A DNA stretch of 64,000 bases from Neomoorella carbonis. Its GTDB lineage: Bacteria; Bacillota; DSM-521; Neomoorellales; Neomoorellaceae. The stretch lies in NCBI RefSeq assembly GCF_045278715.1, contig NZ_CP136420.1:2666001-2730000 (forward strand), given 5' to 3'. The notes beneath the pieces were generated by a model. It saw nothing but the letters and a program-made list of their open reading frames with translations, had not been told where the DNA came from and searched no databases. Below, in pieces: positions 23,906 through 31,891 of this stretch (the stretch's first letter is position 1; the number at the start of each line of letters is the position of its first letter). Both the position numbers and the translations under genes were made by a program.

Positions 23906-25333
23906 CTAATTTAAAAATCCCGACGGGTTACGGAAACTGCCATTGACCAGGACCTCAAAGTGCAGGTGAGATCCGGTGGTTCGCCCACTATCCCCTACAT
24001 AACCGATGACCTGACCCCGGCTCACCCGCTGGCCTACGCGGACGTTAAAGCCCGATAGGTGGGCATACCGGGTAACCAGGCCCCCGCCGTGGTCAATGGC
24101 AATCATCCGGCCGTAGCCGCCGTCGTAACCGGCAAAGGTCACCGTTCCTTCCCCGGCGGCGCCCACCGGCTGTCCAACGTAGCCGTCAATATCCATACCC
24201 GAATGGAACTCCCGGCCGCGGTAGCCGTAGGGGGAAGTAATAATCCCGCGGATGGGCCAGGCCAGCCGGCCGGAACCGCCCCCGCGGGAAGCCAGGACTA
24301 CCCGCGTCCCTCGTTCCACTATTTTAGTTACCGGCTCTTTCAGCACCTGCTGCTGGATAACTTTCTTCTCAACCTGGACGCCGTTTTTAGTCACCACCTG
24401 GTAGGTGACCAGCCGTTCGCCCTCTGACCCTTCCTGCTTTACCCTTTCCTGGCCCCGTAAGAGTTCGCTATTGGTTTCAACTTGCACTTCATAGGGAACA
24501 GGCTCTTTCACTTCCTGGCTATAGACGACCATTACCTGGAGGAGAGGCTTCGCCGTCGTAAGCCTTAATCGCTGGCCTATGTCCAGGCGTTCGCCCTGGA
24601 GTTCCGGGTTGGCGGCTCTAATATCTTCAACCAGCAACCCGTGTTCCCGGGCTATGGTCCACAGAGAGTCCCCTTCTTTGACAACATATTCTTTGCTCGC
24701 CGTGGAAGTCCCCTTGAGCCTGGCCAGGGCCGCCTCCGGGCTTAAAATTTCTTCTGGCCGGGCCGGCCGGTGCTGATAGGCTACCTCCTCCAGGAACCTG
24801 ACCTCCTGGACCTCCCCGCTCCCCGGCGGTGGCAGGTAGGCTTGTTTTAATTGGGCCAGGACCGCATCCGCCGTACTGTCATCCCGCACCACAAGCTCGG
24901 GTTGACCGTTAATGGTTATTACTGTCGCTGCCGCGACAAAATGGAGCGTCTCCTTGAGAATGTTTTTTAATTGCTGGCCATCCATAATTTCCCGCGGGTT
25001 GACCCGGACCTTTTGGTAGTCAATCTGATCGGTAATCTGCAGGCCCTGGTAGCTTCCTGCCCCGCTTTCCTTGAGAATATCCTGGATGGTCTGGTTGACA
25101 TCTACCTGGCGGCTGACCACAGCCACCTGGCGACCGTTGACTATCACAGCCCAGGCATTGGGAGCGGTTAGCTGGTACCACCCGGCCAGCAGCATCAATC
25201 CCCCGGCCAGGATACCGTTTATTATGAAAAACCTTTTTTTATTCCGGTATGTTTCTTTCCACCGTGCCGGCCATTCCTTTAAAAAGCGACCCGCTGCGGC
25301 CGCCACATCCGGCAGCTTACCCGGCGGCGGCAT
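23906..25333 (-). CDS. Cell-wall metallopeptidase: LysM, G5 and M23 domains
   Basis: A 475-residue membrane-anchored endopeptidase. Domains in order: a cytoplasmic basic N-terminus; a membrane segment (about 37-55, FIINGILAGGLMLLAGWY); a 150-residue extracellular part (VIVNGRQVAVVSRQVDV...); LysM (about 220-262, EYVVKEGDSLWTIAREHG); a G5 domain (about 275-350, ending KEPVTKIVERGT); and M23 (FHSGMDIDGYVG, GSHLHFEVLVNG) with the zinc ligands. Proteins of this architecture cut peptide cross-links during growth or sporulation. It lies after scfB with about 150 bases between; that gap has only a GC hairpin near 25460-25480 without a T-run. Confidence 0.93.
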   Translation of the reverse strand: MPPPGKLPDVAAAAGRFLKEWPARWKETYRNKKRFFIINGILAGGLMLLAGWYQLTAPNAWAVIVNGRQVAVVSRQVDVNQTIQDILKESGAGSYQGLQITDQIDYQKVRVNPREIMDGQQLKNILKETLHFVAAATVITINGQPELVVRDDSTADAVLAQLKQAYLPPPGSGEVQEVRFLEEVAYQHRPARPEEILSPEAALARLKGTSTASKEYVVKEGDSLWTIAREHGLLVEDIRAANPELQGERLDIGQRLRLTTAKPLLQVMVVYSQEVKEPVPYEVQVETNSELLRGQERVKQEGSEGERLVTYQVVTKNGVQVEKKVIQQQVLKEPVTKIVERGTRVVLASRGGGSGRLAWPIRGIITSPYGYRGREFHSGMDIDGYVGQPVGAAGEGTVTFAGYDGGYGRMIAIDHGGGLVTRYAHLSGFNVRVGQRVSRGQVIGYVGDSGRTTGSHLHFEVLVNGSFRNPSGFLN

Positions 25334-25486
25334 GGCTTACCTCCTCTCCCCTGAATACGGCAGGAGCTGCTTCTTCCTGCCCTTCACCTCTATTATTCTA
25401 CCTTTGAAGCCAGGATTCCTCCCCATTTAGAAATTTTTTGCCCTTTTTTAACCTGGAGGCCCGGCGCGCTGGAAAGCCGGGTAAAA

Positions 25487-26902
25487 TCAGGCTCCAGTGG
25501 CTTCTTTGACCTGCACATAAAGGGCCGCTTCCAGGCGCATCTTCTGGATGGCGCAGGGTACAGGCGCCGGTTGCCGCAAATTCCCCGTAGCGGCCAGGTT
25601 GGCCGCATGGCAGCCGCCGCTGCAATAGAAGCGTGCCCAACAACGGCTGCAGGCCGGCTGGTTATATACATGAGCCTGGCGAAAATCTTCCCGTATATCA
25701 GGGCGCAAGATCCCTTCCCGGACGTTGCCCAGGCAGTAGTCCTTGCTCCTCACCAGCTGATGGCAGGGATACAGGTCGCCGCCCGGGGTAACCGCCAGGT
25801 AACTGGTGCCCGCGCCACAACCGGTAAGCCTTTTGGTAAGGCATGGGCCGCCACTAGGGTCAATGTTGAAGTGGAAAAAGTTAAAGGGCGTACCTTTAGC
25901 CCTCGCTTCCAGGTAGGCCCGGGCCAGGTGGCGGTATTGTGCCGCCAGCAGATCCAGATCTTCCTCCCTAATAGCATATTCATCCTCCGGAGCCGCTACT
26001 ACCGGTTCCAGGGACAGGTGGCGAAATCCTAATTCTACCATATGCAGGATGTCCCTGGTAAAATCAAGGTTCTGGCGGGTGTAGGTTCCCCGCACCCAGT
26101 AGTCCCCCTGCTCATACGCCGCGACAAAATGCTGCTCCCTGGGGACCACTAAATGATAAGTGCCCTGGCCGGTGAGGGTCCGCCGGTTGAGGTCATGGAC
26201 TTCCGGGCGACCGTCAAGGCTCAAAATAACACTGATCTGGTTCTCAATGAGGTACTCCTCGATGGCCGGCGTCAAGCCCAGGCCGTTGGTGGTCAGGGTA
26301 AAGCTGATTTTTTTCCCGGCCGCCGCAGCCTTTTCCCGGCCGTAAGCTACCAGTGCCTGTACGACGCTGAAATTGAGCAGCGGCTCGCCGCCGAAGAAAT
26401 CGACTTCCACCCGGGGGCGGATGCCGGATTCTTTAAAAAGCAAGTCCAGGGCCTGGTACCCCGTCTCCCGGCTCATTAAGCCCCGCTCGCCGCCAAAAGG
26501 GCCCCCGCCGGCAAAGCAGTACCGGCAGCGCATATTGCAGTCATGGGCAACGTGGAGGCAGAGGGCCTGGAGGCTGGGTTCCGGCGGCCGGTAATTCCGG
26601 CCAACTTCATCGACGGTAAAGAGAGTCCCTTCGGCCTGTTTAGCAGCCAGTTCCCGGCAGACTTCCAGAACCGTACCGGCACCCCACTCCCGGAGAGACC
26701 GGGGCAGAAGTGCAGGCCAGTCGGCTTCGGTGAAGGTACCGCGCTCTTCCCCGGCCCGTAATTCTTCCAGAACGGCCCGGGTAGGAGCGTCGATTATATG
26801 GACAGCACCACTGTTGACGTCCAGGAGCAGGCAGAGATCTTCAAAATCGAACCAGTGGACATCACCCTGCCAGTCCACGTTCTGGAGATTCAGGAATGGC
26901 AA
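25487..26902 (-). CDS. scfB: SCIFF maturase, radical SAM/SPASM enzyme
   Basis: A thioether-bond-forming radical SAM enzyme for the SCIFF peptide encoded just upstream. It has 471 residues. The N-terminal about 90 residues fit a RiPP recognition domain. The radical SAM cluster motif is CNMRCRYC (Cys 122, 126, 129), followed by FFGGEPLLNF. The C-terminal SPASM domain has CGAGTSYLAVTPGGDLYPCH, CLGNV and CSRCWARFYCSGGCH, with ligands for two further 4Fe-4S clusters. The start is a TTG after GGAGGAG. A terminator separates it from scfA, so it is probably made at a lower level than its substrate. Confidence 0.95.
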   Translation of the reverse strand: MPFLNLQNVDWQGDVHWFDFEDLCLLLDVNSGAVHIIDAPTRAVLEELRAGEERGTFTEADWPALLPRSLREWGAGTVLEVCRELAAKQAEGTLFTVDEVGRNYRPPEPSLQALCLHVAHDCNMRCRYCFAGGGPFGGERGLMSRETGYQALDLLFKESGIRPRVEVDFFGGEPLLNFSVVQALVAYGREKAAAAGKKISFTLTTNGLGLTPAIEEYLIENQISVILSLDGRPEVHDLNRRTLTGQGTYHLVVPREQHFVAAYEQGDYWVRGTYTRQNLDFTRDILHMVELGFRHLSLEPVVAAPEDEYAIREEDLDLLAAQYRHLARAYLEARAKGTPFNFFHFNIDPSGGPCLTKRLTGCGAGTSYLAVTPGGDLYPCHQLVRSKDYCLGNVREGILRPDIREDFRQAHVYNQPACSRCWARFYCSGGCHAANLAATGNLRQPAPVPCAIQKMRLEAALYVQVKEATGA

Positions 26903-26918
26903 TATCGGTCTCCTCCTA

Positions 26919-26948
26919 ACAACAAAAGCCCGACCGTGAAAGTCGGGC
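26919..26948 (-). terminator. Terminator between scfA and scfB
   Basis: A 7-bp stem GCCCGAC / GTCGGGC with a 7-base loop (26928-26948) is followed on the minus strand by TTTTGTTGTT. No separate scfB promoter is evident in the remaining 16 bases, so scfB expression would depend on read-through. Confidence 0.75.
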
Positions 26949-26956
26949 CTTGGGGC

Positions 26957-27103
26957 TTATTTCTTTTCTTCACGTTCACAGGGCTGGTTGCTGACGGTAA
27001 TAGAGGTCTTGCAGGCCGACTGGCAGGAAACATGGCAGTTGCCGCAGCCGCCCTGCCTGATACTCTCCTGCAGGCGGGGCGTAAAAACCGTCTGGATGTG
27101 CAT
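26957..27103 (-). CDS. scfA: SCIFF peptide precursor (five-cysteine variant)
   Basis: A 48-residue ribosomally made peptide beginning MHIQTVFTPRLQESIRQGG, with a core CGNCHVSCQSACKTSITV and Cys at 20, 23, 27, 31 and 42. SCIFF (six cysteines in forty-five residues) normally has CKTSCT where this has CKTSIT, so one cysteine is replaced by Ile. The Cys31-Thr36 pair, equivalent to the Cys32-Thr37 thioether shown in homologues, is kept. It has AAGGGGTG before the ATG and lies 15 bases after rpsI, in the rplM-rpsI-scfA unit. The physiological role of SCIFF is unknown. Confidence 0.95.
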   Translation of the reverse strand: MHIQTVFTPRLQESIRQGGCGNCHVSCQSACKTSITVSNQPCEREEKK

Positions 27104-27118
27104 ATGGGACACCCCTTT

Positions 27119-27511
27119 TTATCGCTTGGAGAATTGTGGCGCCTTGCGGGCTTTCTTTAAGCCGTACTTTCTTCTTTCCTTCATCCTGGGATCACGGGTA
27201 AGGAAACCATGGCTTTTCAAAACCGGGCGCAGGTCGGCGTCAGCCTGTAACAGGGCCCTGGCAATGCCCATCCTGATAGCACCGGCCTGGCCGCTGATCC
27301 CGCCGCCCCTAACTTTAGCCAGGACATCAAAGCGGCCCGTGTTGTTGGTTACTTCCAGGGGCTGGCGTACCTGCATAGCCAGGATCTGCTGGCCAAAATA
27401 TTCATCGAGGGGGCGGTCGTTAACTAACACCCGGCCCTCGCCGGGAACCAGGTACACCCGGGCCACGGCATTTTTTCGCCTTCCCGTGCCGTAAAATTGA
27501 ACCTGGGCCAA
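27119..27511 (-). CDS. rpsI: 30S ribosomal protein S9
   Basis: A small-subunit head protein whose C-terminal tail reaches the P-site tRNA. It has 130 residues: YGTGRRKNAVARVYLVPGEG at the start, the GGGISGQAGAIRMGIARAL core, and the basic tail ending KAPQFSKR, whose last Arg contacts tRNA. It is co-transcribed with rplM (18-base gap) and followed by scfA after 15 bases. Confidence 0.98.
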   Translation of the reverse strand: MAQVQFYGTGRRKNAVARVYLVPGEGRVLVNDRPLDEYFGQQILAMQVRQPLEVTNNTGRFDVLAKVRGGGISGQAGAIRMGIARALLQADADLRPVLKSHGFLTRDPRMKERRKYGLKKARKAPQFSKR

Positions 27512-27529
27512 AATTTTCCCCTCCTTCGA

Positions 27530-27964
27530 TTAATCCTTGATCTCCCATACTTCCGGCCGCTGGGCCGCATGGGGATGGCTATCGCCCCGGTAGACCTTGA
27601 GCTTCTTGACCATCTGCCGGCCCAGGCGATTATGCGGGATCATCCCTTTCACGGCCTTCTCAATGGCTCGCTCGGGAAAGGTCTTTAAGAGCTGGGCATA
27701 GTTCATAACCTTTAAGCCACCGGGGTAACCGCTGTGGCGAATATATTTCTTCTGCAGGAGCTTTTTACCGGTGAGCCGTACTTTTTCTGCGTTGATGACA
27801 ATAACGTGATCGCCACAATCCACATGGGGGGTAAAGATGGGTTTATGCTTGCCTCTGAGGAGGCGGGCGGCTTCGGTGGCTACGCGGCCTAGCGTTTTAC
27901 CGGCCGCGTCAATGATATACCACTTTCGCTCCACCTCATGTGGTTTGGCCATAAAGGTGGACAT
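27530..27964 (-). CDS. rplM: 50S ribosomal protein L13
   Basis: An early-assembling large-subunit protein. It has 144 residues, with WYIIDAAGKTLGRVATEAARLL, FTPHVDCGDHVIVINAEKV and GMIPHNRLGRQMVKKLKVYRG. It has AGGAGGGAG before the ATG. A strong promoter at 27994-28022 makes rplM-rpsI-scfA independent of the upstream ribosomal cluster, though truA read-through is possible. Confidence 0.98.
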   Translation of the reverse strand: MSTFMAKPHEVERKWYIIDAAGKTLGRVATEAARLLRGKHKPIFTPHVDCGDHVIVINAEKVRLTGKKLLQKKYIRHSGYPGGLKVMNYAQLLKTFPERAIEKAVKGMIPHNRLGRQMVKKLKVYRGDSHPHAAQRPEVWEIKD

Positions 27965-27993
27965 TTTCTCCCTCCTGTTCCTATCACGAGACT

Positions 27994-28022
27994 ATTTTAA
28001 GCAATTAGCTACGGCAAGTCAA
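27994..28022 (-). promoter_or_regulatory. SigA-type promoter of rplM-rpsI-scfA
   Basis: TTGACT (28017-28022), 17 bases, TAAAAT (27994-27999) on the minus strand, in the 63-base gap after truA. Confidence 0.8.
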
Positions 28023-28027
28023 GAAAA

Positions 28028-28768
28028 TTAGTAAGCTACCCTTTCCAGGCACAGTCCCTGGGGCGGGGCCGTCGGTCCGGCCTTTTCCCGGGAACGGGCG
28101 GCAAGTATAACCGGAATATCCTCCGGCAGCAGCCGACCCCTGCCAATTTCCACCAGGGTGCCGACCATAATTCTTACCATATGGTAAAGAAAGCCGTTGG
28201 CCACCACATCAAAAAAAATGTAGTGACCCTGGCAGTGCAAGTGCGCCTTCAGTACATCGCGTTCAAATTGGCGCACCGGGCTGCCGGCGGCGCAGAAAGA
28301 ACGAAAATCATGGCGGCCCGTAAAGTAACTTGCGCCCCGGGCCATGGCGGCAAAGTCCAGAGGGTAACGTACCTGCCAGCTGTAACGGCGGCTGAAAACG
28401 TCGGGCAGGCTGTGGTTGTAAATGGTATAGCGGTACCATTTCCACCGGGCACTGTAACGGGCGTGAAATTCGGGTGATACTACCTCGGCGCTCAATGCCG
28501 CAATATCTTCCGGCAGCAGGCTGTTCAAGGCCAGGGGCCAGCGCTCCACCGGTATGCGGCTGGAAGTACTGAAGCTGATTACCTGGCCGCGAGCATGGAC
28601 CCCGGCGTCCGTCCGCCCTGCAGCCACCGGGCAGATCCTTTCTCCTGTCAGCCTTTTCAAGGCGGCGGCCACGATACCCTGGATGGTTGGCCCGTGAGCT
28701 TCCGGCTGGACCTGCCAGCCGGCATAATTGGTGCCGTCATAGGCCAGGGTAATTTTCAGGTGCGGCAT
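28028..28768 (-). CDS. truA: tRNA pseudouridine(38-40) synthase
   Basis: Isomerises uridines 38-40 in the anticodon arm of tRNAs. It has 246 residues from the ATG at 28768, preceded by AGGAG; the open frame runs 45 codons further into the fold-back element, but that part lacks family similarity. The catalytic Asp54 is in AGRTDAGVHARGQV. FHARYSARWKWYRYTI and FLYHMVRIMVGTLVEIG are conserved. It follows the ECF genes, the usual Firmicute order, but with an unusually long 315-base gap. Confidence 0.97.
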   Translation of the reverse strand: MPHLKITLAYDGTNYAGWQVQPEAHGPTIQGIVAAALKRLTGERICPVAAGRTDAGVHARGQVISFSTSSRIPVERWPLALNSLLPEDIAALSAEVVSPEFHARYSARWKWYRYTIYNHSLPDVFSRRYSWQVRYPLDFAAMARGASYFTGRHDFRSFCAAGSPVRQFERDVLKAHLHCQGHYIFFDVVANGFLYHMVRIMVGTLVEIGRGRLLPEDIPVILAARSREKAGPTAPPQGLCLERVAY

Positions 28769-29083
28769 GGGTGTCTCTCCTTCTGATGGCGGCGGGGTAT
28801 GTCCCTCGCCGCTCAGAAGTTGCGCGCCGACAGGACGACGGCTCGGTTCGGACCGTTGCGGGCCGCCTGCGGATTGCCAATGATAAGGCTCCAGGTTCCG
28901 CAAACCCAGGTCCTTCTATGAGTTGGCGTTTGTTCCCTCTTAAAGGTGCGCTCAGGCGTCCTCGGCGGCGGCAACGGTTAGCCTCACCTCGCCTGTCCTG
29001 TTACCGGCGCTCCACTATTCGCGGCTCCGGGACATACCCCGCCAGCTACTGTAGGGCCCTCCCTGGCTGATTCCATCCATCTC
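28769..29083 (-). repeat. Fold-back element between ecfT and truA
   Basis: This 315-base gap holds no gene I can support. It contains a long imperfect inverted repeat with arms at 28791-28867 and 28963-29043. The outer 15 bases are a perfect match (28791-28805 with 29029-29043). Further matching blocks stay in register: ACAGGAC (28830-28836 with 28995-29001) and ACCGTTGC (28852-28859 with 28971-28978). The loop is about 95 bases. In the operon transcript it would fold as one large hairpin. It could be a miniature mobile element or a structured RNA; no terminator-like T-run is present. Confidence 0.75.
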
Positions 29084-29872
29084 CTAACTTCCGAACCTTA
29101 GGCGAAAATAGGCCGACCCTGCCGCCAGGAGGCCGGCCAGCAGAAGGAAGATATAGTCTGCCGCCTTAAAATGCAGTTCCCGCATCCTGGTGCGGCCTTT
29201 ACCCCCCTGATAAGCCCGGGCTTCCATAGCTTCGGCCAGGCCTTCGGCCCGGCGAAAGGCGCTGACAAAAAGCGGGATGACCAGGGGCATCAGGTTTTTA
29301 ATCCGGCTGCCCTGGAAGGTCGCTCCCCGGGCAACCTGCGCCCGCATAATCCGCTCGGCCTCTTCCAGCAGGGTGGGCACAAACCTGAGGGCCAGGGTCA
29401 GCATCAGGGCCAGTTCAGCGGCCGGCAGGCCCAGCCTCTGCCCTGGTCGGAGCAGCCGTTCGAGGCCGTCGGCCAGGGCCAGGGGATCGGTCGTCGCCGT
29501 AAGTACGGCTGCCGCAAGAACCAGAAAAAACACCCTGGCCAGGCCCAGTAAGCCGTAGTCAAGTCCCTCCCGGGTAATCCTAACCGGCCCCACCACAGCC
29601 ACCACTTCCCCCGGTGTAAAGGATGCCTGGAGGATAAAGATAATTACGAGAAAAACAATAAGGGGCCTCAGCTGGCGCCAGATAAAGGCGGGTGCCAGAC
29701 CGGCCAGAATTATTACCGGCAAAATGGCCGCCCCGGTAAGGCTTGCGGCGATACCGGTCGGCGCGGTTAGGAGAGCTATGCCGTAAAGGAGCAGGCCCAG
29801 TAGTTTGACCCGGGGATCCAGGTTATGGATGCTGCTTGTCCCCGGGACATATTGCCCCAGTTCGCTAACCAT
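29084..29872 (-). CDS. ecfT: Energy-coupling factor transporter transmembrane protein EcfT
   Basis: The membrane scaffold of ECF-type vitamin and metal importers. It has 262 residues with about five hydrophobic helices and two Ala-Arg-Gly-type coupling motifs (AQVARGATF and MEARAYQGG) that contact the ATPases. YVPGTSSIHNLDPRVKLLG at the N-terminus is the family hallmark. It starts 4 bases after the ecfA2 stop. No substrate-binding S component is in the window, so this is the shared module used by several dispersed S proteins. Confidence 0.95.
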   Translation of the reverse strand: MVSELGQYVPGTSSIHNLDPRVKLLGLLLYGIALLTAPTGIAASLTGAAILPVIILAGLAPAFIWRQLRPLIVFLVIIFILQASFTPGEVVAVVGPVRITREGLDYGLLGLARVFFLVLAAAVLTATTDPLALADGLERLLRPGQRLGLPAAELALMLTLALRFVPTLLEEAERIMRAQVARGATFQGSRIKNLMPLVIPLFVSAFRRAEGLAEAMEARAYQGGKGRTRMRELHFKAADYIFLLLAGLLAAGSAYFRLRFGS

Positions 29873-29876
29873 AAGG

Positions 29877-30728
29877 CTAAGCCCCCAGCCAGGCCAAGAT
29901 GGCGTCCCGGGCTTCGGTCAGGGTAAGGACTTCCAAGCTTACCGGGGCTCCCTGGCGGTGCAACTCCTGCATCAGGCGGGTGAGGGGCGGAGGGATAAGG
30001 CCATAGGATCTTAACGCTTCTCCCTGGCGGAAAATGTCCCGGGGTGTACCCTGGAGAGCCACCCGTCCCCGGTGTAAAACTATAACCTCCCGGGCCAGTT
30101 CGGCCACCTCGGCCATATTATGGGAGATAAGGACTACTGCCTTTCCGGGCCGGCGGTAAAAGGACCGGATAACGTTGAGCACCTGTTCCCGGCCGGCCGG
30201 ATCCAGGCCGGCCGTCGGCTCATCCAGAATTAGAACCTCCGGCTCCATGGCCAGGATCCCGGCAATGGCTGCCCGGCGTTGCTGCCCCCCGCTTAAGCTA
30301 AAGGGAGAACGCTTGCCTACTGCTTGCGGGTCCAGACCTACAGCACGGAGGGCCGCGTTGACCCTGGCTTCGAGCTCGTTACCGGCAAGGCCCAGATTCC
30401 TGGGGCCGAAGGCTACATCTTCAGCTACCGTTTCGGCAAAAAGTTGCTGCTCCGGCTGTTGAAAGACCATGCCCACCTTCTGCCAGGGTGACAGGCCTTT
30501 CCCTTTGCCCCGCCCCCTGACCGGTCGCCCGTCCAGGGTAACCCGGCCCGCCGTCGGTTCCAGCAGGCCGGCCATAAGCATGGCCAGAGTTGATTTCCCC
30601 GACCCCCCGGCCCCGGTAATCGCCAGGAAATCGCCCGGGGAAACTTTGATATTGATGTTTTCCAACACCGGTAACTGCCCGCCGGCTACTTTGTAGGCGA
30701 AGCTTACTTCCTGGAGGCCAATTTCCAT
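29877..30728 (-). CDS. ecfA2: ECF transporter ATPase EcfA2
   Basis: The second of the paired ABC ATPases that power ECF importers. It has 283 residues. Walker A is GAGGSGKST, the Q-loop is VFQQPEQQLF, the signature is LSGGQQRRAAIAG, and Walker B is VLILDEPTAGLD, with ISHNM as the H-loop. The C-terminal about 60 residues hold the ECF-specific extension. Its start overlaps the end of ecfA1 by 25 bases, suggesting translational coupling and equal amounts of the two subunits. Confidence 0.95.
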   Translation of the reverse strand: MEIGLQEVSFAYKVAGGQLPVLENINIKVSPGDFLAITGAGGSGKSTLAMLMAGLLEPTAGRVTLDGRPVRGRGKGKGLSPWQKVGMVFQQPEQQLFAETVAEDVAFGPRNLGLAGNELEARVNAALRAVGLDPQAVGKRSPFSLSGGQQRRAAIAGILAMEPEVLILDEPTAGLDPAGREQVLNVIRSFYRRPGKAVVLISHNMAEVAELAREVIVLHRGRVALQGTPRDIFRQGEALRSYGLIPPPLTRLMQELHRQGAPVSLEVLTLTEARDAILAWLGA

Positions 30729-31534
30729 AGGGCCCGGGCCATCTCCTCCACTGTGATTAAATCGGCCGGTAATTTGAGCCCTGCCTGCCTTAAGCTTTTG
30801 CCCAGGGCAACAGTTACCGGCGCCTTTAGTCCCGCCGCCGCCAGCTTCTCCTCCTGCTGCAGCACTTCCGCGGGCGGGCCGGCCAAAAGTATGCGCCCGG
30901 CATTCAGGACCAGCATCCGTTCTGCCAGGGCGGCCTCTTCCATAAGATGGGTAATGAGGATAATGGCCAGCCCTTTTTCCCGGCGTAAATCGAGTACTTT
31001 CTGGAGAACTTCCTCCCGGGCTACCGGGTCCAGCATGGCCGTAGCTTCGTCCAGCACCAGGTAGCGTGGTTCCATGGCCAGAACGCCAGCCAGCGCCAGG
31101 CGCTGTTTCTGCCCTCCGGAGAGGCGGTGGGGGGGCCTGGTCCTTAAATCTGCCAGATCCACTGCCGCCAGGGCGGCCGCAACCCGCTGCCTGATTACAG
31201 CCGGCGGCAGACCCAGATTTTCCAGCCCGAAGGCCACATCATCTTCGACGGTAGCGGCCACCAGCTGGTTGTCAGGGTCCTGGAAAACCATCCCTACCCG
31301 GCGGCGAATCTCCACCAGGGAAGCTTCGTCCCCGGTGTCCAGCCCGTCTACCAGGACGCGGCCTTCCCGGGGTCGGAGCAGGCCGTTTAATAACCGGGCC
31401 AGGGTAGATTTACCTGAACCGTTGGGGCCAGTGACGGCCACAAATTCCCCCGGCTTGATGGTTAAGCTTATATTTTCCAGGGCCGGTTCGTTAGTTCCCG
31501 GGTAGAAAAAAGTGACGCCCCGGACCTCGAGCAT
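30704..31534 (-). CDS. ecfA1: ECF transporter ATPase EcfA1
   Basis: The first ECF ABC ATPase, of 276 residues. Walker A is GPNGSGKST, the Q-loop is VFQDPDNQLV, the signature is LSGGQKQRLALAG, Walker B is YLVLDEATAMLD and the H-loop is LITHLMEEA. In heterodimeric ECF modules the A1/A2 pair forms the ATP sandwich on EcfT. It starts 3 bases after the rplQ stop, joining the transporter genes to the ribosomal operon, as in other Firmicutes. Confidence 0.95.
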   Translation of the reverse strand: MLEVRGVTFFYPGTNEPALENISLTIKPGEFVAVTGPNGSGKSTLARLLNGLLRPREGRVLVDGLDTGDEASLVEIRRRVGMVFQDPDNQLVAATVEDDVAFGLENLGLPPAVIRQRVAAALAAVDLADLRTRPPHRLSGGQKQRLALAGVLAMEPRYLVLDEATAMLDPVAREEVLQKVLDLRREKGLAIILITHLMEEAALAERMLVLNAGRILLAGPPAEVLQQEEKLAAAGLKAPVTVALGKSLRQAGLKLPADLITVEEMARALWKLASRK

Positions 31535-31537
31535 CGC

Positions 31538-31876
31538 TTATACCAGTTCAATGCGGACCATGGGCGCGCCGTCACCCTGCCGGAAGCCGGTCTTAATTAT
31601 CCGGGTATAGCCGCCGTTTTTGTCCTGATAGCGCGGGCCGATTTCTTTAAATAATTTGGTAACCACGTCTTCATCCAGCAGGTAGGCCAGAGCCTGGCGC
31701 CGGGCATGGAGGTCGCCCCTTTTGCCCAGGGTAATCATCTTCTCGGCCAGGCTTTTTAGTTCTTTAGCCCGCGTTTCTGTAGTTTCTATTTTACCTTCCC
31801 GCAAAAAAGAAGTGACGATATTGCGCAGCATCATTTTCCGGTGGCCGGACAGGCGGCCTAATTTCCGGTAACCCAT
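31538..31876 (-). CDS. rplQ: 50S ribosomal protein L17
   Basis: A large-subunit protein near the tunnel exit. It has 112 residues, starting MGYRKLGRLSGHRKMMLRNI, with ETTETRAKELKSLAEKMITLGKRG and the C-terminal YTRIIKTGFRQGDGAPMVRIELV. It closes the alpha operon after rpoA (15-base gap) and leads directly into ecfA1. Confidence 0.98.
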   Translation of the reverse strand: MGYRKLGRLSGHRKMMLRNIVTSFLREGKIETTETRAKELKSLAEKMITLGKRGDLHARRQALAYLLDEDVVTKLFKEIGPRYQDKNGGYTRIIKTGFRQGDGAPMVRIELV

Positions 31877-31891
31877 CTGAATGTCACCCCT

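Noticed and set aside
25440..25486. Terminator after scfB (CCCGGC / GCCGGG hairpin)
   Set aside because: The stem is not followed by a T-run on the minus strand, so it was not listed as a terminator.
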